In this document: piece by piece, positions 1 to 14,400 of the stretch
How positions within the stretch are numbered: the stretch's first letter is position 1
Layout of the letters: each line of letters starts with the position of its first letter
From: Petrolisthes cinctipes
Lineage: Eukaryota > Arthropoda > Malacostraca > Decapoda > Porcellanidae
Length of the DNA: 64,000 nucleotides
Reading direction: 5' to 3'
NCBI GenBank assembly: GCA_033782935.1
Contig: JAWQEG010000132.1
Span: forward strand, 620,001 to 684,000
Program-made: the position numbers and the translations under genes
The notes under the pieces: model-generated
What the model was told of the DNA's origin: nothing
Seen by the model: the letters and a program-made list of their open reading frames with translations, nothing else
The model's database searches: none

Positions 1-3000
1 GGTGTTTTAAACCTGAATTTGGGATATAGACGGATACAGAAGATGCATGCACATATCGACTTTGGGCACCTAAAATATAGATTTTCAGCATGTTTTGGGA
101 ATGTATTTTGAAAATACTCTAACTCGGAGTAGGCATATACAGATGGCTTCGGGGACCCAAAAATATCGAATTTTCGGGTGTTTTGAGCCTGAATTTGAGA
201 TATAAACGGGTTCAGAAGATGCATGCACATATCGACTTTGGGCACCCAAAATATCGATTTTGAGCATGTTTTGGGCCTGTATTTTTAAAATACTCTAACA
301 CTGAGTAGACACGTACAGATCGCCTCTGGAACCCAAATAAATCGAATTTTAGGGTGTTCTGAGCCTGAATTTGAGATATGAACGGGTACAGAAGATGCAT
401 GCACATATCGACTTTGGGCACCTAAAATATCGATTTTGAGCATGTTTTGGGCCTATAATTTGAAAATACTATAGCACGGTGTAGACATGTACAGATCGCT
501 TCTGGGACCCAAAAATATAGAATTTTCAGGTGTTTTGAGCCTGAATTTGAGATATAAACGGGTACAGATGATGCATGCACATATCGACTTTGGGCACCTA
601 AAATATCGATTTTCAGCATAATTTGGGCCTGTAATTTAAAAATACTCTAACACGGAGTAGACATGTACAGATCGCTTTTAGGACCCAAAAATATCGATTT
701 TTCGGGGGTTTTGAGCCTAAATTTGAGATATAAACGGGTACAGAAGATGCATGCACATATCGACTTTGGACACCTAAAATATCGATTTATAGCATGTTTT
801 AAGCCTGTATTTTAAAAACATTCTAGCACTGAGTAGGCATGTGCAGATTGCTTCTGGGACCCAAAAATATCGAATTTTCGGAGTTTTGAGCCTGAATTTG
901 AGATATAAACGGGTACAGAAGATGCATGCACATACCGACTTTTTACACTTAAAATATCTATTTTGAGCATGTTTTGGGTATGTATCTTGAAAACATTCTA
1001 GCAAGGAATAGGCATGTACATATCGCTTTTGGGACCCAAAAATATCGAATTTTCTGGTGTTTTGAAATTGAATTAGGGATATACACGTGTACAGAAGATG
1101 CATACACATATTGACTTTGGGCACATAAAATATCGATTTTCAGCATGTTTTGGGCCTGTATTTTAAAAACACTCTAACACGGAGTATGCACGTACAGATC
1201 GCTTCTGGGACCCAAAAATATTGAATTTTCGGGTGTTTTGAGCCTGAATTTGAGATATAAACGGGTACAGAAGATGCATGCACATATCGACTTTGGGCAC
1301 CTAAAATATCGATTTTTAGCATGTTTTGGGCCTGTATTTAAAAAAATACTCTAACTCGGAGTAGACATGTACAGATCGCTTTTGGGACCCAAAAATATCG
1401 AATTTTGGGGTGTTTTGAGCTTGAATTTGAGATTTAAACGGGTACAGAAGATGCATGCACATTTCGACTTTATGCACCTAAAATATCGATTTTGAGCATG
1501 TTTTGGGTCTGTATCTTGAAAACATTCTAGCAAGAAGTAGGCATGTACAGATTGCTTCTGGGACCCAAAAAAATCGAATTTTCGTGTGTTTTGAACCTGA
1601 ATTTGGGATATAGACGGGTACAGAAGATACATACACATATTGACTTTGGGCAGCTAAAATATCGATTTTCAGCATGTTTTAGGCCTGTATTTTGAAAATA
1701 CTCTAACACGGAGTATGCATGTACACATTGCATTTGGGACCCAAAAATATCGAATATTCGGGTGTTTTGAGTTTGAATTTGAGATATAAACGGGTACAGA
1801 AGATGCACGCACATATCGACTTTGGGCACCTAAAATATCGATTTTGAGCATGTTTTGGGCCTGTATTTTGAAAATACTCTAGCACGGTGTAGACATGTAC
1901 AGATCGCTTCAGGGACACAAAAATATCGATTTTTTGGGTGTTTTGAGCCTGAATTTGAGATATAAACGGGTACAGAAGATGCATGCACATATCGACTTTG
2001 GACATTTAATATATCGTTTTTTTTAGCATGTTTTGGGCCTGTATTTTAAAAATACTCTAACACGGAGTAGACATGTACAGATCGATTTTGGGACCCCAAA
2101 ATATGGAATTTTCGGGTGTTTTGAGCCTGAATTTGAGATATAAACGGGTACAGAAGATGCATGCACATATCGACTTTTTGCACCTAAAATATCGATTTTG
2201 AGCATGTCTTGGGTTTGTATCTTAAAAATTTTTAGCAAGGAGTAGGCATGTACAGGTCGCTTCTGGGACCCAAAAATACCGAATTTTCTGGTGTTTTGAA
2301 CCAGAATTTGGGATATAGACGGGTACAGAAGATGCATACACATATTGACTTTGGGCACCTAAAATATAGATTTTCAGCATGTTTTGGGCCTGTATTTTGA
2401 AAATACATTAACACGGAGTAGGCATGTACAGATCGCTTCTGGGACCCAAAAATATCGACTTTTAGGGTGTTTTGAGCCTGAATTTGAGATATAAATGGGT
2501 ACAGAAAGTGCATGCACATATCGACTTTGGTCACCTAAAATATCGATTTTAAGTATGTTTTGGGCCTGTATTTTGAAAATACTTTAACACGGAGTATGCA
2601 TGTACAGATTGCTTCTGGGACACAAAAATATCGAATATTCGGGAGTTTTGAGCCTGAATTTGAGATATAAACGGGTACAGAAAATGCATGCACATATCGA
2701 CTTCGGGCACCTAAAATATCGATTTTTAGCATGTTCTGAGTCTCTATTTTGAAAACATTCTAGCACTGAGTAGGCATGTACAGATCGCTTCTGGGACCCA
2801 AAAATATCGAATTTTCGGGTGTTTTGAACCTGAATTTGGGATATAGACGGGTACAGAAGATACATACACATATTGACTTTGGGCAGCTAAAATATCGATT
2901 TTCTGCATGTTTTAGGCTTGTATTTAAAAAATACTCTAACACGGAGTATGCATGTACAGATGGCTTTTGGGACCCAAAAATATCGAATATTCGGGAGTTT

Positions 3001-4047
3001 TGAGTCGGAATTTGAGATATAAACGGGTACAGAAGATGCATGCACATATTGACTTTGGGCACCCAAAATATCGATTTTGAGCATGTTTTGAGCCTGTATT
3101 TTTAAAATACTCTAACACGGTGTAGACATGTACAGATCGCTTCAGGGACACAAAAATATCGATTTTTTGGGTGTTTTGAGCCTGAATTTGAGATATAAAC
3201 GGGTACAGAAGATGCATGCACATATCGACTTTTTGCACTTAAAATATCGATTTTGAGCATGTTTTGGGTCTGTATCTTGAAAACATTCTAGCAAGGAGTA
3301 GGCATGTACAGATCGCATTTGGGACCCAAAAATATCGAATTTTCTGGTGTTTTGAACTTGAATTAGGGATATACACGTGTACAGAAGATGCATACACATA
3401 TTGACTTTGGGCACATAAAATATCGATTTTCAGCATGTTTTGGGCCTGTATTTTAAAAACACTCTAACACGGAGTATGCACGTACAGATCGCTTCTGGGA
3501 CCCAAAAATATTGAATTTTCGGGTGTTTTGAGCCTGAATTTGAGATATAAACGGGTACAGAAGATGCATGCACATATCGACTTTGGGCACCTAAAATATC
3601 GATTTTAGCATGTTTTGGTCCTGTATTTAAAAAATACTCTAACTCGGAGTAGACATGTACAGATCGCTTTTTGGACCCAAAAATATCGAATTTTCGGGTG
3701 TTTTGAGCCTAAATTTTAGATATAAACGGGTACAGAAGAAGCATGCACATATCGACTTTGGACACCTAAAATATCGATTTTTAGCATGTCTTGAGCCTAT
3801 ATTTTGAAAACATTCTAGCACTGAGTATGCATGTACAGATCGCTTAAGGGACCCAAAAATATGGAATTTTAGGGTGTTTTGAGCCTGAATTTGAGATTTA
3901 AACGGGTACAGAAGATGCATGAACATATCGACTTTTTGCAACTAAAATATCGATTTTGAGCATGTCTTGGGTTTGTATCTTAAAAAATTCTAGCAAGGAG
4001 TAGGCATGTACAGATCGCTTCTGGGACCCAAAAATATCGAATTTTCT
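1..4047. repeat. Family A HOR copy 1, 23 monomers (internally deleted)
   Basis: Base 1 matches bases 4048, 6159 and 11436, so the window opens at an arbitrary point of a recurring HOR. Compared with the full 30-mer at 6159-11435, this copy follows it at offset 6158 up to about 1410-1421. It then jumps to offset 7388 and follows it to the end. The jump removes 1230 bp (seven monomers) inside a TGTTTTGAGC box, at the same phase of the monomer, as expected for unequal exchange or replication slippage between misaligned monomers. An untruncated copy elsewhere makes deletion here more likely than insertion there. Confidence 0.85.
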
Positions 4048-6158
4048 GGTGTTTTAAACCTGAATTTGGGATATAGACGGATACAGAAGATGCATGCACA
4101 TATCGACTTTGGGCACCTAAAATATAGATTTTCAGCATGTTTTGGGAATGTATTTTGAAAATACTCTAACTCGGAGTAGGCATATACAGATGGCTTCGGG
4201 GACCCAAAAATATCGAATTTTCGGGTGTTTTGAGCCTGAATTTGAGATATAAACGGGTTCAGAAGATGCATGCACATATCGACTTTGGGCACCCAAAATA
4301 TCGATTTTGAGCATGTTTTGGGCCTGTATTTTTAAAATACTCTAACACTGAGTAGACACGTACAGATCGCCTCTGGAACCCAAATAAATCGAATTTTAGG
4401 GTGTTCTGAGCCTGAATTTGAGATATGAACGGGTACAGAAGATGCATGCACATATCGACTTTGGGCACCTAAAATATCGATTTTGAGCATGTTTTGGGCC
4501 TATAATTTGAAAATACTATAGCACGGTGTAGACATGTACAGATCGCTTCTGGGACCCAAAAATATAGAATTTTCAGGTGTTTTGAGCCTGAATTTGAGAT
4601 ATAAACGGGTACAGATGATGCATGCACATATCGACTTTGGGCACCTAAAATATCGATTTTCAGCATAATTTGGGCCTGTAATTTAAAAATACTCTAACAC
4701 GGAGTAGACATGTACAGATCGCTTTTAGGACCCAAAAATATCGATTTTTCGGGGGTTTTGAGCCTAAATTTGAGATATAAACGGGTACAGAAGATGCATG
4801 CACATATCGACTTTGGACACCTAAAATATCGATTTATAGCATGTTTTAAGCCTGTATTTTAAAAACATTCTAGCACTGAGTAGGCATGTGCAGATTGCTT
4901 CTGGGACCCAAAAATATCGAATTTTCGGAGTTTTGAGCCTGAATTTGAGATATAAACGGGTACAGAAGATGCATGCACATACCGACTTTTTACACTTAAA
5001 ATATCTATTTTGAGCATGTTTTGGGTATGTATCTTGAAAACATTCTAGCAAGGAATAGGCATGTACATATCGCTTTTGGGACCCAAAAATATCGAATTTT
5101 CTGGTGTTTTGAAATTGAATTAGGGATATACACGTGTACAGAAGATGCATACACATATTGACTTTGGGCACATAAAATATCGATTTTCAGCATGTTTTGG
5201 GCCTGTATTTTAAAAACACTCTAACACGGAGTATGCACGTACAGATCGCTTCTGGGACACAAAAATATCGATTTTTTGGGTGTTTTGAGCCTGAATTTGA
5301 GATATAAACGGGTACAGAAGATGCATGCACATATCGACTTTGGACATTTAATATATCGTTTTTTTTAGCATGTTTTGGGCCTGTATTTTAAAAATACTCT
5401 AACACGGAGTAGACATGTACAGATCGATTTTGGGACCCCAAAATATGGAATTTTCGGGTGTTTTGAGCCTGAATTTGAGATATAAACGGGTACAGAAGAT
5501 GCATGCACATATCGACTTTTTGCACCTAAAATATCGATTTTGAGCATGTCTTGGGTTTGTATCTTAAAAAATTTTAGCAAGGAGTAGGCATGTACAGGTC
5601 GCTTCTGGGACCCAAAAATACCGAATTTTCTGGTGTTTTGAACCAGAATTTGGGATATAGACGGGTACAGAAGATGCATACACATATTGACTTTGGGCAC
5701 ATAAAATATCGATTTTCAGCATGTTTTGGGCCTGTATTTAAAAAATACTCTAACTCGGAGTAGACATGTACAGATCGCTTTTGGGACCCAAAAATATCGA
5801 ATTTTCGGGTGTTTTGAGCCTGAATTTTAGATATAAACGGGTACAGAAGAAGCATGCACATATCGACTTTGGACACCTAAAATATCGATTTTTAGCATGT
5901 CTTGAGCCTATATTTTGAAAACATTCTAGCACTGAGTATGCATGTACAGATCGCTTAAGGGAATCAAAAATATGGAATTTTCGGGTGTTTTGAGCCTGAA
6001 TTTGAGATATAAACGGGTACAGAAGATGCATGAACATATCGACTTTTTGCAACTAAAATATCGATTTTGAGCATGTCTTTGGTTTGTATCTTAAAAAATT
6101 CTTGCAAGGAGTAGGCATGTACAGATCGCTTCTGGGACCCAAAAATATCGAATTTTCT
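4048..6158. repeat. Family A HOR copy 2, 12 monomers (multiply deleted)
   Basis: Bases 4048 to about 5258 repeat 1 to about 1211 nearly perfectly (offset 4047). The sequence then switches to match about 1917 onward (offset 3342) within GGGAC. It next matches about 3363-3441 (offset 2287), and from about 5729 it matches about 3618-4047 (offset 2111). The net loss relative to copy 1 is 1936 bp, exactly eleven 176-bp monomers. Every switch keeps the monomer phase. Confidence 0.85.
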
Positions 6159-9100
6159 GGTGTTTTAAACCTGAATTTGGGATATAGACGGATACAGAAG
6201 ATGCATGCACATATCGACTTTGGGCACCTAAAATATAGATTTTCAGCATGTTTTGGGAATGTATTTTGAAAATACTCTAACTCGGAGTAGGCATATACAG
6301 ATGGCTTCGGGGACCCAAAAATATCGAATTTTCGGGTGTTTTGAGCCTGAATTTGAGATATAAACGGGTTCAGAAGATGCATGCACATATCGACTTTGGG
6401 CACCCAAAATATCGATTTTGAGCATGTTTTGGGCCTGTATTTTTAAAATACTCTAACACTGAGTAGACACGTACAGATCGCCTCTGGAACCCAAATAAAT
6501 CGAATTTTAGGGTGTTCTGAGCCTGAATTTGAGATATGAACGGGTACAGAAGATGCATGCACATATCGACTTTGGGCACCTAAAATATCGATTTTGAGCA
6601 TGTTTTGGGCCTATAATTTGAAAATACTATAGCACGGTGTAGACATGTACAGATCGCTTCTGGGACCCAAAAATATAGAATTTTCAGGTGTTTTGAGCCT
6701 GAATTTGAGATATAAACGGGTACAGATGATGCATGCACATATCGACTTTGGGCACCTAAAATATCGATTTTCAGCATAATTTGGGCCTGTAATTTAAAAA
6801 TACTCTAACACGGAGTAGACATGTACAGATCGCTTTTAGGACCCAAAAATATCGATTTTTCGGGGGTTTTGAGCCTAAATTTGAGATATAAACGGGTACA
6901 GAAGATGCATGCACATATCGACTTTGGACACCTAAAATATCGATTTATAGCATGTTTTAAGCCTGTATTTTAAAAACATTCTAGCACTGAGTAGGCATGT
7001 GCAGATTGCTTCTGGGACCCAAAAATATCGAATTTTCGGAGTTTTGAGCCTGAATTTGAGATATAAACGGGTACAGAAGATGCATGCACATACCGACTTT
7101 TTACACTTAAAATATCTATTTTGAGCATGTTTTGGGTATGTATCTTGAAAACATTCTAACAAGGAATAGGCATTTACATATCGCTTTTGGGACCCAAAAA
7201 TATCGAATTTTCTGGTGTTTTGAAATTGAATTAGGGATATACACGTGTACAGAAGATGCATACACATATTGACTTTGGGCACATAAAATATCGATTTTCA
7301 GCATGTTTTGGGCCTGTATTTTAAAAACACTCTAACACGGAGTATGCACGTACAGATCGCTTCTGGGACCCAAAAATATTGAATTTTCGGGTGTTTTGAG
7401 CCTGAATTTGAGATATAAACGGGTACAGAAGATGCATGCACATATCGACTTTGGGCACCTAAAATATCGATTTTTAGCATGTTTTGGGCCTGTATTTAAA
7501 AAAATACTCTAACTCGGAGTAGACATGTACAGATCGCTTTTGGGACCCAAAAATATCGAATTTTGGGGTGTTTTGAGCCTGAATTTGAGATATAAACGGG
7601 TACAGAAGATGCATGCACATATCGACTTTGGACACCTAAAATATCGATTTTTAGCATGTTTTGAGAATATATTTTGAAAACATTAAAGCACTGATTATGC
7701 ATGTACAGATCGCTTAAGGGACCCAAAAATAGGGAATTTTCGGGTGTTTTGAGCCTGAATTTGAGATATAAACGGGTACAGAAGATGCATGCACATATCG
7801 ACTTTTTGCACCTAAAATATCGATTTTGAGCATGTCTTGGGTTTGTCTCTTAAAAAATTCTAGCAAGGAGTAGGCATGTACAGATTGCTTCTGGGACCCA
7901 AAAATATTGAATTTTCTGGTGTTTTGAACTTGAATTAGGGATATACACGTGTACAGAAGATGCATGCACATATCGACTTTGGGCAGTTAAAATATCGATT
8001 TTCAGCATGTTTTAGGCCTGTATTTTGAAAATACTCTAACACGGAGTATGCATGTACACATTGCTTTTGGGACCCAAAAATATTGAATATTCGGGTGTTT
8101 TGAGTCTGAATTTGAGATATAAACGGTTACAGAAGATGCATGCACATATCGACTTTGTTCACCCAAAATATCGATTTTGAGCATGTTTTGGGCCTGTATT
8201 TTTAAAATACTCTAACACTGAGTAGACACGTACAGATCGCTTCTGGAACCCAAATAAATCGAATTTTAGGGTGTTCTAAGCCTGAATTTGAGATATGAAC
8301 GGGTACAGAAGATGCATGCACATATCGAATTTGGGCACCTAAAATATCGATTTTGAGCATGTTTTGGGCCTGTATTTTGAAAATACTATAGCACGGTGTA
8401 GACATGTACAGATCGCTTCTGGGACACAAAAATATCGAATTTTTTGGGTGTTTTGAGCCTGAATTTGAGATATAAACGGGTACAGAAGATGCATGCACAT
8501 ATCGACTTTGGCACCCAAAATATCGATTTTTAATATGTTTCAACGTATAATTTGAAAATATTCTAGCACTGAGTAGGCATGTACAGATCGCTTCTGGGAC
8601 CCAAAAATATCGAATTTTCGGGGGTTTTGAGCCAGAATTAGGGATATAACCGGGTACAGAGGATGCATGCACATATAGACTTTTTGCACCTAAAATATCG
8701 ATTTTGAGCATGTTTTGGGTCTGTATCTTGAAAAAATTCTAGCAAGGAGTAGGCATGTACAGATCGCTTCTGGGACCAAAAAATACCAAATTTTCGGATG
8801 TTTTGAGCTTGAATTTGAGATTTAAACGGGTACAGAAGATGCATGCACATTTCGACTTTATGCACCTAAAATATCGATTTTGAGCATGTTTTGGGTCTGT
8901 ATCTTGAAAACATTCTAGCAAGAAGTAGGCATGTACAGATTGCTTCTGGGACCCAAAAAAATCGAATTTTCGTGTGTTTTGAACCTGAATTTGGGATATA
9001 GACGGGTACAGAAGATACATACACATATTGACTTTGGGCAGCTAAAATATCGATTTTCAGCATGTTTTAGGCCTGTATTTTGAAAATACTCTAACACGGA

Positions 9101-11435
9101 GTATGCATGTACACATTGCATTTGGGACCCAAAAATATCGAATATTCGGGTGTTTTGAGTTTGAATTTGAGATATAAACGGGTACAGAAGATGCACGCAC
9201 ATATCGACTTTGGGCACCTAAAATATCGATTTTGAGCATGTTTTGGGCCTGTATTTTGAAAATACTCTAGCACGGTGTAGACATGTACAGATCGCTTCAG
9301 GGACACAAAAATATCGATTTTTTGGGTGTTTTGAGCCTGAATTTGAGATATAAACGGGTACAGAAGATGCATGCACATATCGACTTTGGACATTTAATAT
9401 ATCGTTTTTTTTAGCATGTTTTGGGCCTGTATTTTAAAAATACTCTAACACGGAGTAGACATGTACAGATCGATTTTGGGACCCCAAAATATGGAATTTT
9501 CGGGTGTTTTGAGCCTGAATTTGAGATATAAACGGGTACAGAAGATGCATGCACATATCGACTTTTTGCACCTAAAATATCGATTTTGAGCATGTCTTGG
9601 GTTTGTATCTTAAAATTTTTTAGCAAGGAGTAGGCATGTACAGGTCGCTTCTGGGACCCAAAAATACCGAATTTTCTGGTGTTTTGAACCAGAATTTGGG
9701 ATATAGACGGGTACAGAAGATGCATACACATATTGACTTTGGGCACCTAAAATATAGATTTTCAGCATGTTTTGGGCCTGTATTTTGAAAATACATTAAC
9801 ACGGAGTAGGCATGTACAGATCGCTTCTGGGACCCAAAAATATCGACTTTTAGGGTGTTTTGAGCCTGAATTTGAGATATAAATGGGTACAGAAAGTGCA
9901 TGCACATATCGACTTTGGTCACCTAAAATATCGATTTTAAGTATGTTTTGGGCCTGTATTTTGAAAATACTTTAACACGGAGTATGCATGTACAGATTGC
10001 TTCTGGGACACAAAAATATCGAATATTCGGGAGTTTTGAGCCTGAATTTGAGTTATAAACGGGTACAGAAAATGCATGCACATATCGACTTCGGGCACCT
10101 AAAATATCGATTTTTAGCATGTTCTGAGTCTCTATTTTGAAAACATTCTAGCACTGAGTAGGCATGTACAGATCGCTTCTGGGACCCAAAAATATCGAAT
10201 TTTCGGGTGTTTTGAACCTGAATTTGGGATATAGACGGGTACAGAAGATACATACACATATTGACTTTGGGCAGCTAAAATATCGATTTTCTGCATGTTT
10301 TAGGCTTGTATTTAAAAAATACTCTAACACGGAGTATGCATGTACAGATGGCTTTTGGGACCCAAAAATATCGAATATTCGGGAGTTTTGAGTCGGAATT
10401 TGAGATATAAACGGGTACAGAAGATGCATGCACATATTGACTTTGGGCACCCAAAATATCGATTTTGAGCATGTTTTGAGCCTGTATTTTTAAAATACTC
10501 TAACACGGTGTAGACATGTACAGATCGCTTCAGGGACACAAAAATATCGATTTTTTGGGTGTTTTGAGCCTGAATTTGAGATATAAACGGGTACAGAAGA
10601 TGCATGCACATATTGACTTTTTGCACTTAAAATATCGATTTTGAGCATGTTTTGGGTCTGTATCTTGAAAACATTCTAGCAAGGAGTAGGCATGTACAGA
10701 TCGCATTTGGGACCCAAAAATATCGAATTTTCTGGTGTTTTGAACTTGAATTAGGGATATACACGTGTACAGAAGATGCATACACATATTGACTTTGGGC
10801 ACATAAAATATCGATTTTCAGCATGTTTTGGGCCTGTATTTTAAAAACACTCTAACACGGAGTATGCACGTACAGATCGCTTCTGGGACCCAAAAATATT
10901 GAATTTTCGGGTGTTTTGAGCCTGAATTTGAGATATAAACGGGTACAGAAGATGCATGTACATATCGACTTTGGGCACCTAAAATATCGATTTTAGCATG
11001 TTTTGGTCCTGTATTTAAAAAATACTCTAACTCGGAGTAGACATGTACAGATCGCTTTTTGGACCCAAAAATATCGAATTTTCGGGTGTTTTGAGCCTGA
11101 ATTTTAGATATGAACGGGTACAGAAGAAGCATGCACATATCGACTTTGGACACCTAAAATATCGATTTTTAGCATGTCTTGAGCCTATATTTTGAAAACA
11201 TTCTAGCACTGAGTATGCATGTACAGATCGCTTAAGGGACCCAAAAATATGGAATTTTAGGGTGTTTTGAGCCTGAATTTGAGATTTAAACGGGTACAGA
11301 AGATGCATGAACATATCGACTTTTTGCAACTAAAATATCGATTTTGAGCATGTCTTGGGTTTGTATCTTAAAAAATTCTAGCAAGGAGTAGGCATGTACA
11401 GATCGCTTCTGGGACCCAAAAATATCGAATTTTCT
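6159..11435. repeat. Family A HOR copy 3, full 30-mer (5277 bp)
   Basis: This is the longest family A unit seen. It contains every segment found in copies 1, 2, 4 and 5, including the seven-monomer segment (about 7568-8799) missing from copy 1. It is followed at once by a new start at 11436. Matches to copy 1 run at offset 6158 on the left and 7388 on the right. Matches to copy 4 run at offset 5277 rising to 5280. Confidence 0.85.
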
Positions 11436-14400
11436 GGTGTTTTAAACCTGAATTTGGGATATAGACGGATACAGAAGATGCATGCACATATCGACTTTGG
11501 GCACCTAAAATATAGATTTTCAGCATGTTTTGGGAATGTATTTTGAAAATACTCTAACTCGGAGTAGGCATATACAGATGGCTTCGGGGACCCAAAAATA
11601 TCGAATTTTCGGGTTTTTTGAGCCTGAATTTGAGATATAAACGGGTTCAGAAGATGCATGCACATATCGACTTTGGGCACCCAAAATATCGATTTTGAGC
11701 ATGTTTTGGGCCTGTATTTTTAAAATACTCTAACACTGAGTAGACACGTACAGATCGCCTCTGGAACCCAAATAAATCGAATTTTAGGGTGTTCTGAGCC
11801 TGAATTTGAGATATGAACGGGTACAGAAGATGCATGCACATATCGACTTTGGGCACCTAAAATATCGATTTTGAGCATGTTTTGGGCCTATAATTTGAAA
11901 ATACTATAGCACGGTGTAGACATGTACAGATCGCTTCTGGGACCCAAAAATATAGAATTTTCGGGTGTTTTGAGCCTGAATTTGAGATATAAACGGGTAC
12001 AGATGATGCATGCACATATCGACTTTGGGCACCTAAAATATCGATTTTCAGCATAATTTGGGCCTGTAATTTAAAAATACTCTAACACGGAGTAGACATG
12101 TACAGATCGCTTTTAGGACCCAAAAATATCGATTTTTCGGGGGTTTTGAGCCTAAATTTGAGATATAAACGGGTACAGAAGATGCATGCACATATCGACT
12201 TTGGACACCTAAAATATCGATTTATAGCATGTTTTAAGCCTGTATTTTAAAAACATTCTAGCACTGAGTAGGCATGTGCAGATTGCTTCTGGGACCCAAA
12301 AATATCGAATTTTCGGAGTTTTTGAGCCTGAATTTGAGATATAAACGGGTACAGAAGATGCATGCACATACCGACTTTTTACACTTAAAATATCTATTTT
12401 GAGCATGTTTTGGGTATGTATCTTGAAAACATTCTAGCAAGGAATAGGCATGTACATATCGCTTTTGGGACCCAAAAATATCGAATTTTCTGTTTTTTTT
12501 TTAAATTGAATTAGGGATATACACGTGTACAGAAGATGCATACACATATTGACTTTGGGCACATAAAATATCGATTTTGAGCATGTTTTGGGCCTGTATT
12601 TTAAAAACACTCTAACACGGAGTATGCACGTACAGATCGCTTCTGGGACCCAAAAATATTGAATTTTCGGGTGTTTTGAGCCTGAATTTGAGATATAAAC
12701 GGGTACAGAAGATGCATGCACATATCGACTTTGGGCACCTAAAATATCGATTTTTAGCATGTTTTGGGCCTGTATTTAAAAAAATACTCTAACTCGGAGT
12801 AGACATGTACAGATCGCTTTTGGGACCCAAAAATATCGAATTTTGGGGTGTTTTGAGCCTGAATTTGAGATATAAACGGGTACAGAAGATGCATGCACAT
12901 ATCGACTTTGGACACCTAAAATATCGATTTTTAGCATGTTTTGAGAATATATTTTGAAAAAATTATAGCACTGATTATGCATGTACAGATCGCTTAAGGG
13001 ACCCAAAAATAGGGAATTTTCGGGTGTTTTGAGCCTGAATTTGAGATATAAACGGGTACAGAAGATGCATGCACATATCGACTTTTTGCACCTAAAATAT
13101 CGATTTTGAGCATGTCTTGGGTTTGTCTCTTAAAAAATTCTAGCAAGGAGTAGGCATGTACAGATTGCTTCTGGGACCCAAAAATATCGAATTTTCTGGT
13201 GTTTTGAACTTGAATTAGGGATATACACGTGTACAGAAGATGCATGCACATATCGACTTTGGGCAGTTAAAATATCGATTTTCAGCATGTTTTAGGCCTG
13301 TATTTTGAAAATACTCTAACACGGAGTATGCATGTACACATTGCTTTTGGGACCCAAAAATATTGAATATTCGGGTGTTTTGAGTCTGAATTTGAGATAT
13401 AAACGGTTACAGAAGATGCATGCACATATCGACTTTGTTCACCCAAAATATCGATTTTGAGCATGTTTTGGGCCTGTATTTTTAAAATACTCTAACACTG
13501 AGTAGACACGTACAGATCGCTTCTGGAACCCAAATAAATCGAATTTTAGGGTGTTCTAAGCCTGAATTTGAGATATGAACGGGTACAAAAGATGCATGCA
13601 CATATCGAATTTGGGCACCTAAAATATCGATTTTGAGCATGTTTTGGGCCTGTATTTTGAAAATACTATAGCACGGTGTAGACATGTACAGATCGCTTCT
13701 GGGACACAAAAATATCGAATTTTTTGGGTGTTTTGAGCCTGAATTTGAGATATAAACGGGTACAGAAGTTGCATGCACATATCGACTTTGGCACCCAAAA
13801 TATCGATTTTTAATATGTTTCAACGTATAATTTGAAAATATTCTAGCACTGAGTAGGCATGTACAGATCGCTTCTGGGACCCAAAAATATCGAATTTTCG
13901 GGGGTTTTGAGCCAGAATTAGGGATATAACCGGGTACAGAGGATGCATGCACATATAGACTTTTTGCACCTAAAATATCGATTTTGAGCATGTTTTGGGT
14001 CTGTATCTTGAAAAAATTCTAGCAAGGAGTAGGCATGTACAGATCGCTTCTGGGACCAAAAAATACCGAATTTTCGGATGTTTTGAGCTTGAATTTGAGA
14101 TTTAAACGGGTACAGAAAATGCATTCACATTTCGACTTTTTGCACCTAAAATATCGATTTTGAGCATGTTTTGGGTCTGTATCTTGAAAACATTCTAGCA
14201 AGAAGTAGGCATGTACAGATTGTTTCTGGGACCCAAAAAAATCGAATTTTCGTGTGTTTTGAACCTGAATTTGGGATATAGACGGGTACAGAAGATACAT
14301 ACACATATTGACTTTGGGCAGCTAAAATATCGATTTTCAGCATGTTTTAGGCCTGTATTTTGAAAATACTCTAACACGGAGTATGCATGTACATATTGCA

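Noticed and set aside
8202..8711. Minus-strand open frame of 169 codons, repeated at 13482-13991 and 16652-17161
   Set aside because: It spans about 2.9 satellite monomers, its peptide is the same phrase in shifting frames, and it recurs only because the HOR recurs. No domain, no start context, and the frame rotates because 176 is not a multiple of three.
12493..12502. Ten-T run as a terminator or poly(T) tail of an inserted element
   Set aside because: It replaces satellite bases in place, with no added sequence and no hairpin or target duplication beside it.
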